Source of the DNA: Hysterium pulicare CBS 123377
Taxonomy: Eukaryota > Ascomycota > Dothideomycetes > Hysteriales > Hysteriaceae
DNA length: 20,682 nt
Assembly (NCBI GenBank): GCA_000467715.1
Contig: AJFK01000483.1
Location: 1-20,682 of the forward strand
Direction of reading: 5' to 3'
The position numbers and the translations under genes are program-made. The notes under the pieces are model-generated. The model had not been told where the DNA came from, searched no databases, and saw nothing but the letters and a program-made list of their open reading frames with translations. Below, one piece after another: positions 9,733 to 17,824 of this stretch (positions are counted from its first letter, which is position 1; each line of letters opens with the position of its first letter).

Positions 9733-10290
9733 CTAGAAAGGGTCTAGAGAGCTCACGAGCTTTCTTCTCCGCGTAATGAGCTGGAGTTGAAACATGTACA
9801 GAAGTTCCAGAATTAACACACTGGAGAAGAAGTTAGCAGAGACATTTATAAGCCTGTAAGTGCTTAGATTAAATGCTAGATATAGCTGAAACTGTGATTA
9901 AGAAATAAGAAAAGACAAGATGTGGCTGAAGAGCTCACTGGCTTTGTTGTCCGCGTGCTAAGATGGAGTTAGAACACATACGGAGGCCCTGAGAGAATAT
10001 GAAGCTAAAGAAGAACATGTTAGAGATATTTTTGAGCCTATTAGTACTTAATGAAGGTGTTGTATATAGCTAAACGACCTAATATCAGGAGAAAGGAAAG
10101 AGGAAGTGATGGAAAGGGGTTAGCGAGTTCAACGGCTTTGATTTCCGGATGATAAGGCTAGTTTTGAGGGTTTACGGTGGTTCTGGGATTACTTGCGGCT
10201 AAACTTAGCTTACTAGAGACAAGTAGAGCCTCTCAGTACCTAGATATATCTTAGTCTACAGCTAGATAAGCAGAAAGGAGGGTTTTAGAC
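9733..10290 (+). repeat. Three degenerate tandem units, ~185 bp each
   Basis: Units begin near 9733, 9919 and 10107. Each has the same order of landmarks: a GAGCTCAC/GAGTTCAAC core (9749, 9930, 10124), GGCTTT or AGCTTT, a TCTCCGCG/TGTCCGCG/TTTCCGGA block, GCTGGAGTT/GATGGAGTT, then GAGACATTT/GAGATATTT, AGCCTGTAAGTGCTTA/AGCCTATTAGTACTTA/AGCCTCTCAGTACCTA, and TAGATATAG/TGTATATAG/TAGATATAT. The copies differ at many sites, including many C/T and G/A differences, as expected of old repeats in a genome with RIP. A fourth, weaker unit may start near 10290 (ACTCACACGGTGGC at 10308). Confidence 0.7.
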
Positions 10291-10496
10291 TAAGGGAATT
10301 CCTAAATACTCACACGGTGGCTACCTCCATTTGATAGGTGGTACATATGCCAAATGTGATTAGTCTAGGGCCAAAAAAGCACAATGAGAGTATACGGCAA
10401 TAAGGAAATTATAGTATCAAGCTTCTTTCAAGATTCTTAGTCAGGAAAGGGGTTACAGTATATTAATATAGAGCTACAGGTGGCAGGTCATATACG

Positions 10497-10811
10497 CCTT
10501 TTCCAAGCGTCCACGCAATAGAAACGAGCTATGGGACACTCCTAAAAGGTAGTTCGCGGCCGTAAGACCAGCAGAATTAGCTTCTGTACTACTTATGAAG
10601 TCCAGTTCACCTCCTTAAGACTGTAAGAGAGAATCCTTATTATTCGCTACTGGATATTGAGTGAGAGGTAGTCTACGACTCTTCCAGACGGTAGCAGGAT
10701 AAGAATGCGCTATGGGATACTCCTAAAGTCCAGTTCCCAGCCGTACGGCGAATAGGATTGATCCCTACACCACCCCTGAAATCCAGTTCACCCCCCTGAG
10801 AGCATGATAGG
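10497..10811 (+). repeat. Two degenerate tandem units, ~181 bp period
   Basis: Units near 10497-10630 and 10676-10811 share GCTATGGGACACTCCTAAA / GCTATGGGATACTCCTAAA (10528 and 10709, 181 bp apart) and GAAGTCCAGTTCACCTCC / GAAATCCAGTTCACCCCC (10598 and 10778, 180 bp apart), together with GGCCGTAAG / AGCCGTACG. A related TCCAGTTC sub-motif also occurs within the second unit. The period is close to that of the neighbouring array, so both may belong to one array that has diverged along its length. Confidence 0.65.
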
Positions 10812-10910
10812 GTATAATCACATTCACTGATGCATTTCAGGGTAAACAGTCAAGAGCAACAAGGTATATTCCTTTTTCAGGGCCTTTAAGGGGCTGTCAA
10901 CTACTACTAT

Positions 10911-12695
10911 CTACTCCAACAAGCCTTGGAGAAGCTCCTTTTCCGCCAACTTGCGGAGCCAAGCGACTATGAACGGACCATAATCAAACCTCCTTTCCGC
11001 CGCCTTCCTCTCATCCACCTCCACCTCCATCATGGCTTCGCGGATCTTGGCTTGGAGCTCAAAATGCCCCATTATTGCCCTATCCCTCTTTTCCAAGAGG
11101 GTGGTAAGGTCGTCGTCCCTTTCAACCTTCTTCTGGACCCCAAAAGGCACCTCCGCGCCATCTACCTGGTCTTGGGCCACGCCCAGCTCCTCGGAGGCGC
11201 CGCGAAGCGGCTCTTCCTCTGTGGCCGCGAAGGAGGCCCAATCGGAGTCAACTTCGGCCAATCTGGCCTCAATGAGGCCGATAGTGGCCATATTGACGCA
11301 GAGATCCGAGCGGTAGGTGGTAAGAGGGCATTTTACGACGGCCAGGAGGGTATACCCAAAGTCCTCCTCTTCCCCAGCTGCTATGATGTGCTGGATTTTC
11401 TCGCTGGCGACCATGATCCAGTCTAGGCCTTCGTCACAGGAGCCTAGTCACGTGAAGGGTTAGTAAGGGGACTCTGGGTTAGGGTAGGGAGGGAGGAAGC
11501 TTACCGATCTTGGTCGGATTATCGTCGTATCCGTCGAGCTTCCAGACGTCTCCATCGATAGGGACGAAGGCAATGAAGTGGCTGAGGTTATCCTTGCCGC
11601 TGGAATTGGTGTCCTCAGAGGATCGGCGACGTTTTTTGGGTTTATCGTTCTCAAATTTCTCCTTGAGATACATGTCGGCTTCCAACATGTCCATTTTCTT
11701 GGCGAAGGAGTTGTGAATACGCTTGACGAACTCAAAGTTGGCGATCTCCTGGCCGCGGAGGTAAGGAGTGAAGGAATCAGTGAACTCTTTGAACTGCTGG
11801 AGGTTCTCGCCTAGATCGACGTTCTCGACATTCATCAGGATGTTCATGATAGCTAGGGTGGCGCAGGAGTTCGAAGACGGCATTTGATTGGCGAACCAGA
11901 CTGCATCTGGGCATTCAGGTTCCTCGCTGTCGGCGTCAACTGGTCGGTACTTAAATAGCAGGATGAGGCCATAGATAGGCTTGGGAACAGAAACGAGGAG
12001 ATCGGCATCAAAACCGTAGATTTCCTGCATCTTGACTCCTTGAACGCCCATCTCTTTGATCATGACATTGAAATAGGACTGGAATCGTTAGCGAAGCTCA
12101 GGGCGGTGATCATGTATTAGTAAAAGCTTACAGGGTCAGACTCAATCTCACACCACCCTTGCCACGTGACCTTGTCCTGTTCAGTGGCTTGTTGGTCAGG
12201 AGGGGAGGGGTAGTCTTTAGGAGGGGAACCAGCAAGAGGAGATGGGGTCCGGAGACGTGCTTTCTTGGAAGGGGATTCTGGAGAGCCGCCTCGGGGAGAT
12301 GCTGGAGACCTGGCCCGGCGCTTAGATCCGACAGATGGTGAAGCTGGAGGAGGAGAAAAAGTCTCTGGGATTGCTACTGATGGCGACGCTGGTGGGGACG
12401 GAGTTTTCTCTCCAATTGCTGCTGAGGGTGACGCTGGTGGAGAAGGAGTTTTGTCTGGAATTGCTGCTGAGGGTGACGCTGGTGGAGAAGGAGTTTTGTC
12501 TGGACTTGCTGCTGGAGGTGACGCTGGAGGGGCAGAAGTGGCTTCTGGAACTGCTGCGGAAGGTGCACCACCATCGTGAGGGCTACCGACATCTTCTTGA
12601 GGCGGAGCTGGTATATTGGAATGGTTTGAAACTTGAGAGGTAGATCGAGCCGCTTTTGGACGCGAATTTTTGTTCTTGCGTGAACGACGAGCCAT
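10911..12695 (-). CDS. UCH37/UCHL5-type ubiquitin C-terminal hydrolase with Pro/Ser-rich N-terminal extension
   Basis: This is a peptidase C12 cysteine deubiquitinase of the UCH37 (UCHL5/Uch2) group, which in characterised species binds the proteasome through Rpn13 and trims ubiquitin chains. Exons on the minus strand are 12695-12132, 12078-11505 and 11443-10911, giving 556 residues. Introns are 53 and 61 bp. N-terminus: a basic RRSRKNKNSRPK segment (nuclear-signal-like), then a disordered region with five 15-residue PPASP repeats (56-130) and many S/T-P sites. The UCH domain starts near WCEIESDP (181-188). Oxyanion Gln is Q253 (ANQMPSSNSC), catalytic Cys C260, His H355 (SHFIAF) and Asp D370 (VWKLDGY), all present. 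A basic KPKKRRR cluster sits in the crossover-loop region (334-340). The C-terminal tail DYGPFIVAWLRKLAEKELL matches the UCH37 ULD/proteasome-binding tail. The extension is long compared with animal UCHL5 (about 330 residues). It is divergently arranged with POM152. Confidence 0.93.
12306..12530 (-). repeat. Coding minisatellite, five 45-bp units in the UCH37 gene
   Basis: Five in-frame 45-bp units encode variants of PPASPSAAIPDKTPS (residues 56-130). The two central units are nearly identical at DNA level (plus-strand landmarks GCTGAGGGTGACGCTGGTGG at 12421 and 12466), and the outer ones have diverged. Such repeats usually change copy number by slippage or unequal exchange without breaking the frame. 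Confidence 0.85.
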
Positions 12696-13240
12696 TTTCG
12701 AAGACGAGAAGAAGCTGGGGACCTGCCCGAAGAGAATTCAAAGAAGAATTGAAGCGGTGTGTAGACTGGACGTCGCGAGACTGAAGGACGGAAAGTTTTT
12801 GAAGAAGAGATGGAGAAGAAGAGTAGACGGATGCATGGCGAGGAGATCTTATAGATTTCTATGGTCTTATTGTCCAGTCCTCAATGCTATTATGAAAAGT
12901 TTGACAATAGGAACGAAAGTGAAAGTGAATTGAGAAAACATACTGATTAGTCAGTCATTGGTCAGGATGAATCGGACTCCGGAACAACATAAAATCCGCC
13001 AGCTGCCTTTCGCTGCTCCGAATGATGTTCAGCCCTATGGCTTCGCGCCGTAAGACGCGCTTTTGTTTGAATTTCGGGATGCCGAAAAACATTCACTGAA
13101 ACAAAGGCAAACACAACTTCCGAGTAGAGACGACCTCCTGTCTCTTAAGACTGATTTGAAGACTTTCTGAATCCTTTCGTGCTTCTCCTCTTCTAATCCA
13201 TGACGACTCTTTCCATAAACAACCCCAACAACAGGATGCG
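12696..13240. promoter_or_regulatory. Shared divergent promoter region of UCH37 and POM152
   Basis: This 545-bp spacer separates two divergent start codons. It contains an ATTGG (CCAAT box read on the minus strand) at 12957-12961 next to TTAGTCA (12947-12953, AP-1/Yap-like), GA-rich sequence on the UCH37 side, a GAAAGTGAAAGTGAA stretch near 12914, and no good TATA box, as expected of housekeeping genes. Short upstream frames lie on both sides. The boundary between the two promoters is not visible. Confidence 0.5.
12738..12836 (-). other. Possible uORF upstream of UCH37, 32 codons
   Basis: An ATG at 12836 opens a 32-codon frame (begins MHPSTLLLHLFF) ending in TGA at 12738, 42 bp before the UCH37 ATG. 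Whether it lies in the transcript depends on the transcription start, which is not known. Confidence 0.25.
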
Positions 13241-13244
13241 ATGA
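13200..13244 (+). other. uORF overlapping the POM152 start codon (ATGA overlap)
   Basis: An ATG at 13200 opens a 14-codon frame, MTTLSINNPNNRMR, whose TGA (13242-13244) overlaps the POM152 ATG (13241-13243) as ATGA. If the transcript starts upstream of 13200, ribosomes would finish this frame exactly at the main start. The main start at 13241 is chosen because MNGTPRLRSA matches the usual fungal Pom152 N-terminus. Confidence 0.4.
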
Positions 13245-16200
13245 ACGGCACTCCTCGACTTCGTTCTGCGTATCCTTCTACGCCACCAACGGCCCAGAGG
13301 AGAAGAAACCCTAACACTCCTAATGCCACACCAAAGAGCCCAAACGTGGGCACACCGTTACCGGATTTGCCAAAAGCAAAACCTCCGCCAGAGAATACAG
13401 GGCCGTTAATACCGACCGACATCATAGATGCACCTACGCAGAGGTGGTACGCTTTCGCCTTCTATGTATTTCTGTTCGCCTGGCGATTTTACGACTTCTA
13501 TAACTTAGCTGTGGACGAGGTGGAATCCTTTTGGTTATTCATAAAATGGATAGCGATCGATGGAGTGTTCTTGTTTGGGCTTCCTGCTTTGCAGATCCCA
13601 TGGTTAGAATGGAGCACAGTGACAGTGTTTACACTGTTTGTTTTGCATGCAATATTGGATGGCATGCTCATGTTTAGAATTGGCGTAAGAGTTCTCCTTA
13701 AAGCATCAAGTTTGACCTAACGATCCGTATAGCTTCCTCTTCAAACCTGGCTATTTTCTCTTGGTGCCCTCGTCTTCGATAGCGAATTGGCTATTGCCGA
13801 ACACAAAGTCAAGCCCGGGCCTATTCTACACAATGCTTCATTGATTTTGGGTAAACAGATTATCAACATATTACCTGAAGGATCCGCGTTATTGAATCCG
13901 AAGAAGGAATCCTTCTGTTTGAATACCTCTACGCACCAATTGGAGATACCTATTCAAATCAACCAGACGGACCCAATCCTCATTGAGCTTATGCGCATAG
14001 ATTTGGATACCATGCAGAATGAGACAGTCACAATTTCGGCGCGGGAAACAAAGAGCATGTTGAACAAGGCAAAGAAAGCTGTCAAGCTGGTAGACCCAGC
14101 GAGTCCGCTTATACTACGATATCCTTTGAAGAAAACCGGGGTATATCTACTTCAAAAGGTTATTGATAAGTCCAAGCTGGAGGTCCGACCGAAAACATCG
14201 AGTATGGTGGTGGTCACTTGCCCACAAGCGCGGGTTCGACCTACCGGAGACAATCGGTGTAAAAACGAGCTCTCAAATGTCGCTCTTGAGGTTGAAGGCA
14301 CTCCCCCTCTGGCCATCAAGTACCGACTATCTGTGAATGGAATTCCTCGAGAAGCGTCAGAATTCCAGAGTCTTCAGCCGGAGGATTACATTTCACCATT
14401 GAATAGACATACATCACAAGCATTGGTCCACTTTGGTCGCGAGGATGTGTCTTGGGCACGTTCACAACGTGTGACAGTAGCCTTAAATGAGTCGCTTACG
14501 ACGAGTGGTCAATGGACATATTCGGTTGAGGAGGTGCAAGACGCCCTTGGAAATCGTATCATTTACACCAGTCCGGATCACGAAGACAGACCGAAACACA
14601 AGACCAAAGGGTTGCAACAATCGTTCTCTGTGCATGAACGTCCCAATATCATTCTTCAAGGATGCAACTCGCAGAATCCTCTTCAAGCCCCGAAAGGCCA
14701 GGTGGCGCTGTTGCCAATCAAGTACGGATCAACTGGGAAAGGCCCGGTCGAGCATTCTGCGCATACCATCGAGTACCTCTTCACTCCTGAAGCAGATCTC
14801 CTCCCGAACGGCGACCATAGTACGGCTGCTGAACTTAAGAAGCAGACGATGAAGAGCATTCGAGAAAAACCGCTGATTCAAGAAAGTGGACTGTACACAC
14901 TCAAGTCTGTTTCTTCGGATTATTGCGAGGGAGAAGTCCTCGAGCCGGCTTCATGTTTGCTTCAGAATCCACCGGAGCCGGATTTGACTTTGTCCAGCGA
15001 GCCCATCGTTGATAAGTGTGCGGGCTCCCCAATAGGACTCCGCGTGCAACTTGATCTCATCGGAAGTCCGCCTTTCACTATTCGTTACACGCAGCAGAAA
15101 AATGGACGTTCGCAACCTCCTCTCTACAAGAGGGTTGACACTCTTAGAGGCCACATTGATCTCACCCCATCCGAGGCTGGCCATTGGAAGTATGTCTTCG
15201 ATGAGATTAGGGATCGAGTATATTCTGAAAGGCCCCTACGAAAGCTCGAGTTAGAACAAGATGTCAAGCCTTCTGCATCTGCCCATTTCATAGATGCGGG
15301 AGAACATAAGCAAGCTTGTATTGATGATTCTGTGGAGTTTGATGTTAGGTTGGTGGGTCAAGGTCCTTGGATTTTGCAGTACGAATTGGTGCATTCTGGG
15401 AAGCGTACCAAACACTCGGTCAACGTGGACCAAGAGCATTACACGATTCAGACCCCGCCACTCAAAAGTGGAGGCGAATACACGATTTCGTTGGCAAGTG
15501 TTACCGATGAGATGGGATGTAAGGAGTATTTGAAAGAAGAAGCCAAAGTTAATGTCCGCCACGAGCGTCCCAAAGCTTATTTCGGACAAATAGATGGCAA
15601 ACAGGCTGTCCGGACCCTGGAAGGCAAGAACGTGGAGCTGCCTGTACGTTTCACAGGTATCGGGCCGTGGAAGTTAGAGTTTGAAAACTCCGATACCAAG
15701 GACCAGAAGTTGTTGCGAGGTGTGAGCAAAGCCAACGATTTGGTTAAAGTCAACACCAAAGGCACTTATACGCTCCTATCAGTGCGAGATTCGATTTGCC
15801 CTGGGTTCATTGACGATAAAGCGAGTCGATTCAAAGTGGAATGGATAGGACGACCCCAAATCAGCATCCCAGAGTCCGCAACCACTGTATTTCATGGTGG
15901 CAAGTACATCAAGGAAGCTGTTTGTGAGGGCGATGAAGATGCCTTTGATGTACATTTGAATGGTAACGTCATACTCGAAACCTAATGTGTTCAACCTTTG
16001 TACTAACGTTGTTTTAGGTATGCCGCCATTGAAAGTGGCTTACGAGCAGTACTTCATAGCCAAGCCCGGTGCAAAGCCCACTTCTAAAAATGAGAAGGAC
16101 CTGAAGACTTCCATCAGCAGCACATCCATCCGTACCGAAACCAAGCAGGCGGGTCTCTACGAATACAAGTTCACCCAACTGGAAGACTACAACTATGACT

Positions 16201-17153
16201 ATGACCCTAAGCGCTTCCAGCCTCTCATCCTCCAACAAACAGTCCACCCTCGTCCCGACGCCCACTTCATAAACCCAGGCAAAACCTATGGCTACTGCTC
16301 ACGCGAAGCCGACGGTGAAGAAGTAATCCCAATCACCTTCACCGGTGTTGCACCTTTCTACCTCGAAGTCGAAATCAAACATCACGGAACCCCCAAACCG
16401 GAAACGGTCTCCTTCAAAAACATCCTGAGCAACACATACGACTTGCGAATCCCACACCGACTCCTCCACCTCGGCCACTCCAACATCTCGATCCGCAAAA
16501 TCCGCGACGCCCGCAACTGCGTCCGCAAACCCCCTCCGTCGTCCCCACGTGTCCAAATCTCCGTTCACGACGCGCCCACGGCCACACCGCTCGAAGACCG
16601 CACAGACTTCTGCGTCGGCGAGAGATTGAGCTTTGCGCTTGGTGGACAGGTTCCTTTCACGGTCTTCTATACTTTCAACAACCGCGACAAAAAGGCTTCG
16701 AATCCGGGGACTACGTTCCGGCGTCTGGCCGAGGTGCCGGGAACCTTCACCATCACGGGACTGCGGGACTCGGCGTCCGATTGTCTCTTCACCACCAATT
16801 TAACCAAAACTATCCATCCGATCCCCTCTGTCCGTCTCTCCCGCGGTCAAGTCATCGAAGTGGATATCCACCAGGGAGGAGAGAGCGAGCTTCTCTTTGA
16901 ATTCGAAGGAACGCCGCCGTTTGAGTTCACGTATACGCGATCTACGAATGCGCGGAGAGGGAAGAAGAGCAGGGTGTTGGAAATGAAGACGGAGGTCAGT
17001 TGGGAGAAGAGTATGAGGGTTAGAGTCATGGATGAGGGGACTTATGAGGTTGTTTCTATTAAGGACCGGTGGTGTAGCTTTTCGAAGACGCCCGAGGGGG
17101 GTGTGGCGGGGCCTGGGGGTGGGAAGGGGAGCGATAGGCTTTTGACTTATTAG
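13241..17153 (+). CDS. POM152: Pom152, nuclear pore membrane-ring nucleoporin
   Basis: Pom152 is a transmembrane nucleoporin that forms the lumenal ring around the nuclear pore. Exons are 13241-13684, 13733-15962 and 16018-17153, giving 1269 residues, a normal length for filamentous fungi. Introns are 48 and 55 bp, with CTAAC-type branch sites. The N-terminal ~65 residues are basic and Pro/Asn-rich (pore side). Hydrophobic segments follow at about 69-90, 96-117 and 125-150, then a long lumenal part. Nine Ig-like repeats can be counted from their recurring G-x-x-P-(F/L/W)-x-x-x-(Y/F) signature: GTPPLAIKY, GKGPVEHSAHTIEY, GSPPFTIRY, GQGPWILQY, GIGPWKLEF, GMPPLKVAY, GVAPFYLEV, GQVPFTVFY and GTPPFEFTY. 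The C-terminus is Gly-rich (VAGPGGGKGSD). Family assignment rests on recognised sequence; the exon borders restore the conserved phrase HLNGMPPLKVAYEQY. Confidence 0.95.
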
Positions 17154-17824
17154 GGGTGTATAGGGGAGGAGGAGAGATGTAGGAGATGTGTGTGTGTGGT
17201 TTTAGGGATGGAGTTTGCATAAATTGGCGTTTTTTTTTCTTACTTCATGGTAATCCATCCATTTAAGACTGCTTTGTCCTTTCCCATTTTTCCTTTCTAC
17301 GTGATCCGAGCAAGCATTTTAGCAATATCAGGTGTATCTCATAGCAGATTACACCTTCAATGATTCCCGGTTTTTGTTCGCTCGCCCCCCTTCCCATCCA
17401 AACGTAACGAGATGCTGCGACGTGATATGAGGGCTGATTAGGTGCATGCGTGCGTGCGTGCGTGTTTGTGCGGTCGTCTCTTTCCTCCATGGTCAAGTAT
17501 ACCTCCGGGATAGGCTTGCTTGTAGAGAAAGAGAGAGAGAGATCCTTCAGAAAGCCAGACTACGGGTTCAAAGCACGTCCTTTGGGCAAGTAAAGCCACG
17601 CGATCCAGTCTCTCCTTTTCGTGATTGGGAATTAAGTATACAAAATATCCCGCAAAAGAAAGCATCTATTGCTGGTATATATGATTAAATTAAACTAAAT
17701 TAAATTAGAGACTAGTTCCATGCAAAAGATATAAAAGTCGCCATGCCATGAAAATGGTTTTAAACAAAGTCTACATTGACCAAACAAAACTATGCCGCCA
17801 AAAAAATCACAAGGACCAGAAAAA
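17154..17824. other. Convergent intergenic region with simple repeats
   Basis: The spacer between the convergent POM152 and DUF2985 stop codons holds only simple sequence: a poly-T run near 17230, four TGCG units (17447-17464), a GA run (17531-17542) and a TTAAA-rich tract (about 17684-17708). These fit 3' UTR and terminator sequence of the two genes. I see no gene. Confidence 0.6.

Noticed and set aside
9361-10811. CRISPR array or centromere
   Set aside because: Units are about 180 bp and degenerate with no short identical repeats and spacers; a handful of copies between housekeeping genes is not evidence for a centromere.
10926-11426. 166-codon plus-strand frame
   Set aside because: It is antisense to UCH37 exon 3, whose frame encodes recognised UCH37 tail sequence.
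12265-12643. Two plus-strand frames rich in Gly/Asp/Ala or Leu/Val
   Set aside because: They are shadows of the 45-bp coding repeats of UCH37 on the other strand.
13785-13800. Separate gene starting inside POM152 exon 2
   Set aside because: The frame continues upstream to the splice acceptor at 13732 and joins exon 1 in frame as MFRIG-LPLQTWLF.
17446-17688. 80-codon plus frame in the POM152/DUF2985 spacer
   Set aside because: It starts in a TGCG microsatellite and is built of simple repeats.
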